From the NCBI RefSeq assembly GCF_918797505.1, contig NC_092795.1:19021131-19085130 (forward strand): DNA of 64,000 nt, given 5' to 3'. The first letter of the stretch is position 1; every line of letters starts with the position of its first letter. A program made the translations under genes and the position numbers. Below are positions 52,338 through 64,000 of the stretch, in pieces. The notes under the pieces are model-generated. The model saw only the letters and a program-made list of their open reading frames with translations. It made no database searches and was not told the origin of the DNA. This stretch comes from Bemisia tabaci. Its lineage: Eukaryota; Arthropoda; Insecta; Hemiptera; Aleyrodidae.

Positions 52338-52748
52338 CACTGAAAAAAAATCTCGGTGTATTTACCAAGAAAAGGGTAAAATTACCAAGAATTCCGAGTT
52401 CTATTTGATCCCAGTTTTTTCTTGGTAAAATTACCATTTATGGAATTTGTAATTTTACCGAGAAATCTCGGTAAAATTATTGACTTTCTCGGTAATTTTA
52501 CTGGACCCCGGTAAAAACACCAATATTTTTTATCGATTGTGGTAGAATTGCCGACATAAAATGGCAAAGTTACCGGGAATTGATTACCAATAAAAGTGGT
52601 ATTCTTACCTGAAAAAACAGTAAAAATACCAGTTTTTAGGTAAGCTTACCAATCAGTCTTGGTAAAATTACCAATAATTGGTTAAAAAAGTGAGATGGTA
52701 AAGGTCCCAACGGACCTTGGTAAAAACGCCGAGAATTTTTTTTCAGTG
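52338..52748. mobile_element. MITE with TA duplication and internal TTGGTAAAATTACCAA repeats
   Basis: Ends CACTGAAAAAAAATCTCGG and complement; TA at both flanks. The interior is made of many small palindromes of the form CTTGGTAAAATTACCAAG. Confidence 0.82.
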
Positions 52749-53357
52749 TAGTTAGTCTAAATCTCCTCCCCGTGAATACGATTCACAATTATTCTTGTTC
52801 GGACTTTTTCTGATAGTGAGCGTCGGAACACTTTTTAAGGTCAAAATTCTTCTTTAAAATGGGGTCCTTAAACCACATAAGTTTCTAACGCTCACCCTAC
52901 TGCTCAATGCTATACCCCTCAAAAACGTCACCATTGGTGTAGCTGGACATTTTTCCTAGGCGTGGAGGGCACTAATTTTTACGGGAGTTGAAGAATTTTG
53001 AGAGGTAAAAACGGTCGCATTGAAAGGTTTTCTTTGTCATGCAACGATGCTGGAACTATGTGGTGACCAAATGGATTGCTCTGATAATTTTCCCCTTCCC
53101 TGCACTTTTCAAAAAATTCACTCTTTTCTTGAGAACATTTCTACGCATGGGCTTATGTTTCCCAAAGCCTGTGTGCACAATCTGAGCACCATTCTTCAAC
53201 AAACAGGCAAAAAACGTTATTTCAGAGTTTATAAAATTGTACTTTGTTTGTTTCCTTTAAAAAAAATAAATAATACATTTAAAAAAATCGCGACATTATT
53301 TGTATGAAATTATATCTGCGAGTTTTGTCACCTCCTCATTAGATCCGATGGATATGA

Positions 53358-54876
53358 GGTACACGGACTTTATGTCCACTTTTTTTACGTCCACAGACTT
53401 TTCGTCCACAATTTTTACGTCCACAGTTCTAAAGCCCACACTATTGTTAAGTCCATTACTTAAACGTCCACTAACTTAAGTCCACAAATGTAAAGTCCAC
53501 TAAAATCAAATTCAAGCGTCATATTTTAGTCCGTGTGTAAAATTATATTGACAATATCGAAATGAGAAAATTAAGAGAGAATGAGGTGTTGTTATCGTAA
53601 CTCATATTTTAAATGAAATGTTAATTTCTTCTTTTGATTCATCTTTTCAAATTGTCTTTGGTAAATACTTGGTTTCATTTCTATCCTTGAAATTTCCGAT
53701 ATAAAATATGCCTTAAATGTACATTCTTTTTTTTAATGAAATTGATTACTTCATTTTAAAAACATTTACATTTTTAAAACGTGGTAAATATTTGTAAAAC
53801 CTTTTCCAAGCAATGGCATCGATATGAATCTCAATGAGCCGTAGTTGTGATGAAAGAAACTATACAAAAATTAATAAAAGAGGAAAAAAACTAAGAAGCA
53901 CGCAATTTTTTGTTTTTAACTTATTTGTACATCGACCTCCTTGAGTCAAATACGTCCAATTTTGAGCGTTTGGTTGCGCTTACACCACGCTGCAGCACAG
54001 TAAAAGCCCAAAACATAAAAGAATAAATTTGAATGCTTTGGAAATCATTAAATTTGATACGGAACCACTATTATATTTACAAAAAACACATTATATTTTC
54101 CAGTAGTACATATTTCTTTTTCATCAGTTTAAAAGGAATAATCAATGCAGAGAGTGCAAACATTTCAAAATCATGAGTTGAAAAACGCTGACTCCGCGAG
54201 TTTAAATATTAGAGCCTAACACAGAGCGGAGCGGCGTGTTAGCAGCGCAGAACGCGCACTGGCGCCTACAAACCTAACGGGATACTTCACGCATTGCGCA
54301 ACGCGTGAAGTATCCCGTTAGGTTTGTAGGCGCCTATGCGCGTGTCACGCTGGTTGCCTGCCGCGCCGCAACGCTTTAAGCAACTATTTCGCGTCAGAGG
54401 CGTTGCACAGTATCCTACAAGATTGAAGGCGCACGAAATAACTAGTTAAAGAGGACTTTCAATTTTGACTGCATCTGTTACTGAAAAATGTTTAATTTGG
54501 CATTGGAGCGTTTCCTAGGCTCCCGCTTTGGTTTTCATCTTATCATATCCGTACAGTGTACACATGAACATATGTTTATCTGCTTATCTGCTCTTAGAGT
54601 CTGTTCTTTTCATGACTTGATTCATGAATGAAATGTTTTTAAGAATGAAGGTAGTAGTAGTATGCATTTATTTTTGAGGTGGTTCCTGTCATTTAAATGA
54701 GAAGAAAAAAATGTGGACATAACATGTCCACAATTTGGACAATTTTGAACATATTCATGGTTGGACATTTAATCATGTGGACTTAATAAAGACTGGACTT
54801 AACGTTTAGTGGACATAAATAGCGGTGGGCATTTATTTAATTGACGAAAGGTAGGTGGACATAAATTCCTGGTAGC
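53358..54876. mobile_element. 1.5-kb hAT-like element with subterminal GTCCAC repeats
   Basis: Perfect 8-bp target duplication GGATATGA (53350-53357, 54877-54884). Both ends carry runs of TATGTCCAC/ACGTCCAC-type motifs in inverted orientation (about 53365-53500 and 54710-54870). The hairpin repeat 54036-54440 is nested inside. No transposase. Confidence 0.85.
54036..54440 (+). repeat. Dispersed repeat with long hairpin (copy B)
   Basis: Colinear with 938-1310. Contains a 74-bp hairpin at 54261-54334 with 37-bp arms. Confidence 0.82.
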
Positions 54877-55029
54877 GGATATGACGTTCGCTGCTGGGAG
54901 AAGTTCATTTTATCTACCAAGTGCCGGGAATATAAGAATTCCTGAGAGGCTCTTCAAAGTACGAGGGATTAGCGTGTAGGTACATGAATGTGTCTGTTTT
55001 TCTGTAAAAGTTTCTCTGGAGAAGAGCCA

Positions 55030-55620
55030 GGTGTTCCCGGAAAGAAGGATGTCTCCACGCGGGATCCCTTCCCTGGCCCTGCCCCAATAACGCTGCTGTT
55101 ACTGAGGTGACACAACGTCGACGACCAACGCGAGAATCCCGGACATGGCAACACGGACCGGATGACGACAATGAGCAGACACTGTGTCTTGACGCGAAGG
55201 CGAAGTGTAAAAAGACCGTAGCCGGCGAGGCAGGCACAGGCCGAGCATTTATACTAATCCTGTGCTCCTCTCCCATTCTCAATGGGATTCCCATTCCAGG
55301 CGGCCGGACCGCGGACCGGGACCGGCGGTTACGCAATCAAACTCTTAATCTGCTCGAGACCTAAAACGAGCGTCTTTCGCTCCCGATCCCGGCTCGACGT
55401 CGCGCGTCGCGTTCCACATCTCCGCTCGCGCTCTTTGCAAAACAGGTCACGTCCGACCGCGCTGGAGACCAGATTCGCGAACCCAACCGGCACCGGCGCC
55501 GCGCGCCCGGACCCCGGACCCGCGAACCGGAGCCGGAGGGAACGTCCCGGCGGCTGGGCCGCGGTACCTTCAAAATCCACCGCGTATTTTCTCTCGCCTC
55601 GATATCAAGGGCGGCCCATT
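55030..55620. promoter_or_regulatory. GC/CpG-rich block, possible promoter or 5' UTR exon
   Basis: About 600 bp with many CpG dinucleotides in an otherwise AT-rich region; long open frames in several overlapping frames on both strands, none with recognisable protein content. On the minus strand GAAG|GTACCG near 55565 could be a donor of a non-coding first exon. It lies about 8 kb upstream of the channel start codon. Function is inferred from composition only. Confidence 0.3.
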
Positions 55621-55652
55621 GAGTGACTCCTCTTTCACCGGCCACGATTGAG

Positions 55653-56058
55653 AAGAGTGCCTATATTAAGAGAGTACGGCCACTGCGTGCGCCCCATGGA
55701 GAGGCTTAGGACCGAAAAATGGCGGTGCTTTGTTTTGGTTCTTGAGGATGGGAGGGGGGTCATTGCCAACTTCTGACGTTTATCACCAACCGCACTTGCT
55801 GCCAACCTTACTACATCTAAGATAATTTTTCTCAAAAATTGCACACGATTAGCCTTAAAAATATGTAAAGAATCGCAATAGTGCATTTGGGTTAATTTCT
55901 CGTTACGATAAGCAAAGAAAACTACAATTTGAGTCATTTTGCACCACATTAATTTATGGCGTCCGCCATTTTTGGGTCCTAAGGGCTCTATTCAGCCTAA
56001 GATGGCTGAGCCAATCAGAGGTGGTAACACCAGTGGCCATCTCTTAATAGGTGCTCTA
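55653..56058. mobile_element. hAT-type MITE (TAGAGTRCC), copy 2
   Basis: Same internal sequence as 7949-8355 (for example CCTTACTACATCTAAGATAA). Perfect 8-bp target duplication CGATTGAG at 55645-55652 and 56059-56066. Confidence 0.9.
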
Positions 56059-56173
56059 CGATTGAGTGCGTGGGTTTATCCTGGAGTGCCTTTAGTATTG
56101 GATTATTGACACTGAAGATTCCCCCTCTCCCCCCCAAAAATGCATTGTGGACACAAGACTGGTGGGTCCAAAC

Positions 56174-56419
56174 TGCCGTGCTAGGGGAAACTATGAACCT
56201 TCAGACGTTGCCAAATTTCGGTTGAGAAACCTCGAATTTTCGAGAAGATTCGCGTATGATTTCTCCCAATTTTCCAGAGAATTTTGCTCGAAATTTTATC
56301 TGGAAAGTCTGAAAATTTCAGGGAAAAACATCCATAACTTTTTCCTAAAATAAATATTTTCTGGGAGGAAACTTGGCAACATTCGAATGCTCATACGGCG
56401 TTTTTCTTTAGAACGACAG
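56174..56419. mobile_element. MITE, GCTAAGGAAAAACGCCGTATG family
   Basis: GTGCTAGGGGAAACTATGAA...GTTGCC at the left, and GGCAACATTCGAATGCTCAT...ACGGCGTTTTTCTTTAG as inverted partner. Interior TTTTCCAGAGAATTTTGCTC is shared with 63775-64000. Confidence 0.75.
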
Positions 56420-57974
56420 CATAGAGCTCTCGCACGCGGGCGATTTTTGCACTACGGCGAAGTTTCGCGAGAAGATTTGAGCGACTTTTCAACTAGATCA
56501 ACAGGGTTGCGAACCAAAGGAGAAAAATGCTCTCCTGAAGTAAAGAAATAAAGTCGGTTTCTCGATAAATTCTGACCCACGTTTGGATGACGTGGGTTGA
56601 GAATTTTGGATGTAGTCGTCGTTGCTGCCAGCATGAAAACCAAATATTGTAAGCGCATCGTCGCGTCGCCAGGAAGGACTTTGGTTTTTTTTGTAACGCA
56701 GCTAATTTAAAAACTTAACCAAATCCACTCGCGAAAATTTTAGCTATGTGACGAACATAATGAAAGGAGTGCAGAAGAAGAAGAAAAAGATAATGAAGAA
56801 GGAGGGGAGGAAGGAGAAGAAACTTCCTCACTTGGGGAATCAGAGTCACTTCGGAAAGTTCCATACACCTTCGCTGAAAGTAGTAAAAAACCTGGTCCTC
56901 GTTGATGAATCACCGAGATAGGAAACTATCTCCACGTGTCTACCTTCTAGCAGAAGACGATAGACGATTAGGACCAGGTCCAGTTCTGCATGAGGGAATC
57001 CCGAACAAACTCTTTCGACCAAGAAATCTTAAAAGCTCGGAGCCCGCATCTACAGTAGAAATTTTCTTGAAAGATTTTTAAGAGTATCCCTCGTGAAATG
57101 TCTGAAGTGTAAAGAAAAAAAGGAAAAAATAAAAGAAGAAGAGAAAATCTTCGGGGAAAGAATAGTTGAAGCGAATGATGTTTAAAAAAATCAAATTAAA
57201 GCACTCAGCAATGGTTAATTCGCACCGATATTTGTATTGATGACCTGACGGATGAATTCATTGAATGATTTTTTTTTTAAATTGGCCAGTCACAAAATTC
57301 TGTAGTTGTAGAAAAAAAAAAATGCAAATATTTCAGAGAGACCATCGTATATAAGTAGGAGACTGATGCAAGTCCTCTAATCGAAAAGAAAGAAAAAGTA
57401 AATTGAAAAGTCGTCAGCCGACCCATGTGCTTCCAGAGAGGCACATGCGCGCCACAGTTGCGAATTTTTATATTGACTCTAGGGCACCATATTGAGCTAT
57501 TATAGTGAATCCCATGGGACTCTCTTTAAATCTCTGCTGTACACTGTTAAGGGTTTTTGGTTATTCTGCACAATTCCTTATGAAAAATACCACATATTTA
57601 ACGACAAAAAGGCAACACTTTCGCACATTAGCATGCACGAGGAAGTGGCCCAGCTGAACTTCAGGCTCCAGGGGAGAACAGAGATAAATAGGTGGGCGCT
57701 GCCAAGTCACTTGCAGATTCAAATCAATTCGAACCGATTTCTCCGCGCTATGGTATGAGCTGAGGAAAGTGTTGACTCAACCATTATTATCCTAGAATCT
57801 GGGTTTCCCGCCAAAAAAATTCAGCAAGCATCAGCGACAATTCACTCGTTTCCTGTTTGGCTCATTTGGAACGGATGAACTCGCTGTGAAATGAAACTTC
57901 CAGAAAATGTGATGTTATTCTCCATGTATATAGCTAGTAAGCCCCTGTAGATGAGGCAAGTTCCTATTTAATTC
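56420..57974. other. No gene recognised
   Basis: AT-rich, purine-rich stretches (GAAGAAGAAG near 56775-56820). No conserved coding frame. Confidence 0.45.
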
Positions 57975-57982
57975 ATTACTAC

Positions 57983-58801
57983 TGTCAGGGCCGGATTAAG
58001 GGGGTGGCCACATGGGCCGCGGCCCATGGCGGCAAAATTAGGGGGCGGCAAATTTGGCAATTTTTTTTTAATGTACGTACAAAAAAATCGGATTCAAAAA
58101 AAATTACAAAAAAGAAAAGGTGAAAAAATCTCTCATTTCCTGAGAGTTCATTAATTTTTAATTTTGTCGTATTTCGGTGATACAAGAAACTGCGCGCCTT
58201 TCATTAGATGAGTTAAGAGAGAAACCAAACACGTAATTTGTTTGGTCTGGAGCGGCGCGGCGCAAAGAGAAATGATGACGAGGACTTGAGATGAAAAGGA
58301 GAAGCTCTCGACGCGGCGCGGCGGTCGGCATGTAACAAATAATAGCGCCTACGAGACTGTATGAATACTTCACGCATTGCGTCAAACACAGTACGGTCAA
58401 CAGCGGTCGGCGCGGCGTGGCGTGAAACGCACAGTGCCTACAAGACTACACAAATACTTCACGCATTGCGCCAAACACAGTGTGGTCAGCGCGGCACGGC
58501 GGCGGAAGTTAAAATTATTAAACCACATTTATGTTTGTTCTTTCTTAATTTTTTAGTTCATTTCTTACAAATAAAAGGCCTTGTCCCCTCAGAGATAGGT
58601 TTACGGAGTTGAACTTTCGCTAGTGGTGATGACAGGGCTTACGCAAAAAATGTATCCAACAAGAGTGCACGCGTCTTATGCACCCTTCTCCCTCCGGCAC
58701 GTTCACTTGATGGTTTTTATTGATGTTTAAAAATGAATGAGAAGAGGGCGGCAAAATACAGGCGGCCCATGGGCGGCAATAAGTAGGTAAATCCGGCCAT
58801 G
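57983..58801. mobile_element. hAT-like element, CAGGGCCGGATTAAG ends
   Basis: CAGGGCCGGATT on the left (57986) and AATCCGGCCATG on the right. Flanks ATTACTAC/ATTACTAT give 7 of 8 matching bases. Contains GGGCGGCAAAAT-type sequence at both ends and a nested relative of the hairpin repeat unit (58347 and 58432). Confidence 0.8.
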
Positions 58802-58809
58802 ATTACTAT

Positions 58810-60600
58810 GATAGAAAAAAAATTAACAACTCACAATATTAACGTGTAGTTGTGTAATCGCTCATGGAAAAAGGATCTCGTGAATTTTTAGTGTTTTTTT
58901 TTCAGAACTTTAAGGTGAAAACATAAAAAGTATCCAAATTTATGCTTTATAATCCGTATCAAGTGATCCATATCAAAATGGTAGAATGGTGCTGGGCCCA
59001 CACCATCCGATGAGGAAATTAAGGCCACGCGAACTCTGAAAATTCTAAAACTCTCTAAAAAATTATAAGAACTCTGCTCATGTTTTATTCTATTGAAAAA
59101 TAAAACAAAAATAAACCAACCGTTTTTCTTGAAATTTCTTATTTTTTTTTTCACTGGCCTTAAAAATTCCTACAAAGTTTCAAAGAAATGTCGTGCTTCA
59201 TTTCCCTTTAAGAAAATAGAAGAATTAAAAATGTTTGAACGTCGCAATCAAAAAATGAATTTTTCGGCTCCAACCGTCAATATTTGGATGAAATTTTTTG
59301 ACTTTCTGACGTTCATAATAACGTCTGGATGCAACTATTCGCGTTCGAGGGATGTCCTTGCTGCATATCTAAAAAATTGAAGGCGCGGTTTCTTACCCTT
59401 TCAACGGTGAAATATGCACAGTTGAGGTGAAAGACGCAAGCTCTACTGGACGTGAAGTCATCCCTCAAATTCTCTTTTTAAAACATCCATCAAGTGTATT
59501 GCATCGGTTACAAATCGCTGTCAATGCTACCTACCAGAGAAAATATTTGGACACGTATATGGAGTAAATTGACGTCTGCTGCGTTATAACTCCGCGCTTC
59601 TTTTTGGCACAAAAACTGATTGGCCCAGCCATTATTTATTCTCCTAGTTACTATAGAGCGTTTTTTTTTTTTTTTTTTGGTCGAAGACTTTACTTTTGTT
59701 TTTCTACCGATCTTGAAAGAAAAACCGCTCACCTGAAAAATTCGCCTGCGTGAGTGAGGACTTCTATATTGGAGACGATCACTTTGTCTCTTCAGGCATG
59801 AATCCATGCACTCAATCTATGGGAAGTGAGCACATCTTTTTACCTGTTGAAATGTTTGTTTATTACACATTGATAAAGATTCACAACTTTTCCCTCTTAT
59901 TTTGTCACGCATCTCATTAGCATTCTCTGACTATAAGCATGAGACCTTGCAAATGTGAGAGCTAATGCTAAGTGCTAAGCTGTATAAGCAACGGGCAATA
60001 ATAGAGAGGAAATGTGTTCGCTCTGGATAAGTATTAGTGTGTCAATATTTGTCCTCTGTAATATTCAAATTTTCGTATTGACTCTAAAAATTCGAACTGC
60101 TCCTTGGAGAAAAATTTGCACGCCCCAGAGACATTGAAACTATCTTGCATATCTTCAAACGCATAAATGAATGCTACGTATCGATAATCAGTCCAGTTCT
60201 TCGGTTGACGAAAAAAACAGAGTTTTTTAGAAATTAACTTCTCTTGCTAAAAGACCGTTTTTGTTTCTACTCAGAAATTATTCTTGGACCAAGAGTTTTT
60301 GACAAGCCCGCCTCCCAGCTTTGAGCTGACCTATTTTCTTTCAAAGAAAAGTAATCTATCTACAACCATCTATTGTGCCCAAAATTTTGACTCTTAAATG
60401 AATTTAAATTAAGATGGCTGGTAATGTAACTTGTAGCAATGCGCACGTTGCTTGTAGTACATTTTTTAACAATTTTGGGGGTGATTGACAAAAAATTATG
60501 TGTGACTGACAGAGAATGGTCTTGAAATGTACACAGTTTAATTATTGGAGAAAATAACTTGAAGAAAGTCGCGTGGATTCACACCTATCTAAGAAAAAAT
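58810..60600. other. No gene; one isolated TIR end
   Basis: About 59325-59395 matches one end of the 2433-3183 element. The remainder is AT-rich without recognised structure. Confidence 0.45.
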
Positions 60601-60601
60601 A

Positions 60602-60831
60602 CACTGGAAAAAAACACATTGGATCTTGAGTCCAGACTCTTAAAAACATCGACAAGAAAAAATACTCTTGATTCAATCAGATTTCAGCTTAAATCAAGAA
60701 CCGAGCTTCTTAATTTGAGCGGATTTCCTTTTGATTTAAGCTTAAATCTGCTGAAATCAAGAGTCCTTTTTCTTGTCGAAGTTTTTTTAAAGAGTCTGGA
60801 ATCTAGATCCAATGTGTTTTTTTTCCCAGGG
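60602..60831. mobile_element. 230-bp hairpin MITE with TA duplication
   Basis: Arms of about 105 bp: ACACATTGGATCTTGAGTCC, AGACTCTTAAAAAC, TCGACAAGAAAAA, AGCTTAAATC and complements. TA on both sides. Confidence 0.87.
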
Positions 60832-60833
60832 TA

Positions 60834-63147
60834 AACTAACGGCCGGCCCTTCAAGGGGAGGGGAAAAATCCTAGAAATGAACGAAATATTTAAACCTTAT
60901 TCAGATTTTGATGATTTGAAGCTTTTTTGCGACCTTTGAACATTGAAATGATTCGATAAAGGCTCAGAAAGTGATCTTTTGAATATAATTCATATTTAGA
61001 ACCATTAATATAAAACGCTGCCCGCGCAAGCACTCGCTGAAAAACAACTGATTCAATTGATCGAGACTTTTAATGGGGTCGATTTCAAGTGATACTTCAA
61101 GAAGCGAGCACAAAGTTCATAATTCCCTCGACCGTGTTGTCTTGATTTCGACGAGTATGTCTGATCTTACACGCGCCATTATAAGGCTCAATTGATGGGG
61201 TTGTTCATAAAGGGTGGCAGGCGCCCGACCACCATCACGAGCTAGTCACCCAACAAAACCGCACCTAAATTATAAGCTCCCAATCCCGCGCCGCGACACA
61301 AACCTTATTGATTCACGATTGATAAATTATGGAAGATAAACAACCTATAGGTCCGTGTCTGCAGGGAAGTCATCAATTTTCTAGTTCCTGGGCAAAGGAG
61401 AGTCCCTCCGAGCATAAAATATAGTATCCCTGTCATCCCTTCTTCTTAACATTCCTTGCTCCCTCCATCGATGGGAACGATAACCTTCATCAGGATTAAC
61501 TAACTTTTCAGATAACACAAATTTCCCAAAGCAAAGACCATTCTTCGAGTTGCAGAGTTGGAATCAGGTTATTATTAGGAGAAAACGTGGGAAAATTTCA
61601 TGTCAGAGGAAATAGGTCAGTGGCACGAAACTTATTAGAATCATTCTTGTCACGGGTGGAGTATATCAGTTGGTAGGCTAGCGTATTCAAGTCGTAAACA
61701 TTTTTTTTCTGTTTCAAGCTAAGTATCTTGAGACAACAGGTCGGCGGCTAAATTGCTTCTCGTACGTAGCTCAAATTTTTTGAAGTTCTGCAACTCGCGT
61801 TTGACGTTGGATGTCACTATGCCACTTTTTTATTTTTAAAAAAAATTGAGCCCTCCCAAATTTTTTTCCTATCCTTTCCGACGCAAAACCATTGTTTGAG
61901 CTTTACATGGTGGTGCACGGGCGGAAAAGGGCATTCGACCAGAAAAACCTCGATATCAGGGACATGGGAGAAAATTTAGTAGGCATAAATTACATGATTT
62001 TCTGTTTATTTTTGACTGCTAATCATGAGAACGACACTGGTTTTTCTCAGATTTCCCTGAAACTTGATTTTCTCTACAAAAGCTTGTTTTCGGAAAAAAA
62101 ATTCCAATTTTTCCGGGGATAATCAAAATAATTAAGAACATCGGAGGTCATTTGCAGTGCCATGGAATCAGCCCCAAAAATCTGATCCACCTAGTGGCCA
62201 GATTATAGGTAAGCGCATGTAAAAAGAAATGTTATCACAATTGACTGCCCCATTGGTTGCGATAGTGAAAACCGAATTCTGTGACTAGTGCAACCGACAT
62301 ATTAAAACACCTTCGAACGATTAGGGCACAGCCCTGTTTCTAAAAATCGGCAGTCGGTAAACCTCGTCCACTTCAAGCACATGGTTTTGCAAACATTTCA
62401 GAGGTGAACTACATCACAAAAGCATTGGCTAAAAATGAATCTCCAAGAAGTAACAGACGTCAAAAACGCTAGTTGTATTTTCCTGGTTTTAGACTTTAGA
62501 ATGCACAAGTTTTTCCTTTTATTGACAGACACTTGAAACAGTAATTGTATAATTGCAGTATTAAATACAGTTTGACACTGATTGTGGTGTATAAATTGCC
62601 GGTGGCAAACAGGCATGCATAGCCTTTAATTATCTTTACCTCATTTTCACACGAGATCGACACGTCATTTAGTCTTCCGTCAAGCAGTTCGAGAAACTAT
62701 AACAAATGTGCGAACATCGGAACTTAAGAAACTGGCCCATCCTGGTTAAGGTAAGAGGCTGGCCATGGTACCATTCAGTCAGGATTTCCGGATACATCTA
62801 TCAATGAGAATTTACGCCTGACATGCAACGTTCAAACCATCCTCTTGTTTTCTTCACACGACGGAAATATCACAGAACCAGACTGAAAAGCTTCCTACAG
62901 CAAGTTTTGATCTCACTAGTTCAAGAAAAATCGTCGCCAATGCATTGTTTTTCTTCACCCATTAAGCAAACCAACATCAAGTTTCTCAGTTTTTTTCCCG
63001 CACGCACTCTGCTATCTTTTTCTTATCGTATATTTTACTTTGTTATCGCCGTATTTCCGCTCTTCCTATACTTTAATTCTCTTAACAATTCTGTGTCAAT
63101 TAAGGTTGATGTTCCGATGTAATAAATGCAAGTAGTAAAAACATGTC
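60834..63147. other. No gene recognised
   Basis: 2.3 kb without a supported coding frame, TIR pair or tandem repeat. Confidence 0.45.
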
Positions 63148-63393
63148 AATGGCTAAAGTGCAAAACCACGTATCTCCATTGCGGTGAGTCAAAATCTTTG
63201 CTCCTATTATATTTTTCCGAGAAAAAAAGCTTGTAGCTTTACATATCTACGGAGGATTCTGCTTGTAGGAAAGCAAAATCAAGGAAGATACCAAGTAATT
63301 AAGTTGTCTAGTTTTTCAAAGGAACAATAGAGTACGGCCGGCAGGCTTCAACGTCAAAAACGGAGATACGTGATTTCGCACTTTCGCAATCGA
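63148..63393. mobile_element. MITE, same family as 7624-7887
   Basis: CAATGGCTAAAGTGCAAAAC then CACGTATCTCC on the left. GGAGATACGTGATTTCGCAC then TTTCGCAATCG on the right as inverted partner. Confidence 0.7.
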
Positions 63394-63774
63394 TGCAAAA
63401 ACTCGAATCTCCATCTGTGACGTTGAAAAACTGTCATGATACTCTGTTACAGAGCGGTCTACTTTATTTGCACTAAATTTCGTGGTTCTTCTCTTTCTCC
63501 CCTCCCCCCCTCCTGGTTCCTCGAACTTTTGCGACCGTAAGAAGGGTTCCCCAAAATCGCGCCTTTGCATCTTAGGTTCGGTTTTGACCGGTTTATAGAA
63601 TAGAGCATTGACTCCATTCATTTGCATAAATTCATCCGCCTTATCAATCAAGGTTGGAATCCGAATGTTGCCACACCTTTTCTATAATCCCACGTGCCCA
63701 CAACCGCATTTTTGCATTCATTTCGGGAGCACTAGCTGAACATCGGGTGCACTTTTGAGGATACGCTCCCTCAG

Positions 63775-64000
63775 CTCTGCCCTGCTAAGGAAAAACGCAG
63801 CATGAGACTTCAGTCGTTGCCTTTCCTTTGAGAAATCACGCGAGTTTTCTGGAAAATGTTCATGTAATTTTCTTCCAATTTTCCAGAGAATTATGCTCGT
63901 AATTTTGTCTAAAAAGTCAGAAAATTATAGGGGAAAATATCCATAACTTTCTTCTAAAATAAATATTTCCTGGGAGAAAACTTGGCAGCATTTGAATGTT
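63775..64000. mobile_element. Same MITE family, cut by the window end
   Basis: TGCTAAGGAAAAACGCAGCA...GTCGTTGCC, then the shared interior up to CTTGGCAGCATTTGAATG at the window edge. Confidence 0.75.

Noticed and set aside
54914..55645. Several 80-140-codon frames in the GC-rich block
   Set aside because: Overlapping frames on both strands are expected from GC-rich DNA; low-complexity Arg/Pro content, no domain.

Overview
The window is animal nuclear DNA, almost certainly from an insect. Spliced exons with GT/GC-AG introns, a BEL/Pao-type LTR retrotransposon and dense small inverted-repeat transposons all point that way. The main protein reads like insect ClC-a/ClC-2 chloride channels. The repeat load and style suggest a hemipteran, but I cannot prove the species from the sequence.

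The centrepiece is one minus-strand gene. Twenty coding exons between 47443 (ATG) and 13271 (stop TAA) join in frame into a predicted 1001-residue ClC-2-type voltage-gated chloride channel. The coding sum is 3006 nt, all phases agree, and 18 of the 19 introns have GT donors; the exception is the GC donor after exon 11. The protein has an acidic N-terminus, the ClC membrane domain with its GSGIPE, GKEGP and GSFIP selectivity/gate motifs, two CBS domains, and a long linker between them. The linker carries an RFEV kinase-docking-like motif and SILK-type PP1-docking-like motifs. A 39-bp tandem duplication copies the exon 18 donor site and predicts two isoforms differing by 13 residues.

The introns and flanks hold many transposons. 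Intron 15 (17595-25375) contains a ~157-bp tandem satellite interrupted by a young, 4.8-kb, gag-only BEL/Pao-like element at 19412-24241, with near-identical 1.08-kb LTRs and an ATGGC target duplication. Elsewhere there are hAT-type elements with clear 8-bp target duplications (8918, 9672, 14905, 53358, 55653 and others), a TTAA-flanked near-perfect 443-bp foldback at 42841, further foldbacks (33384, 40240, 46640), a tRNA-derived SINE, a 5S-rRNA-derived sequence inside a TIR element, and several fresh tandem duplications.

Left of the channel gene (1-13 kb) the only convincing coding DNA is a GC-rich terminal exon at 8484-8870 on the plus strand, product unknown, squeezed between two hAT MITEs. 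Right of it (48-64 kb) I see no convincing protein gene. A GC/CpG-rich block at about 55030-55620 may be a promoter or 5' UTR exon, possibly of the channel gene. I found no bacterial genes, CRISPR arrays or functional tRNA/rRNA genes. The window reads as an ordinary conserved ion-channel gene heavily remodelled by mobile DNA, with several unusual local structures listed as findings.
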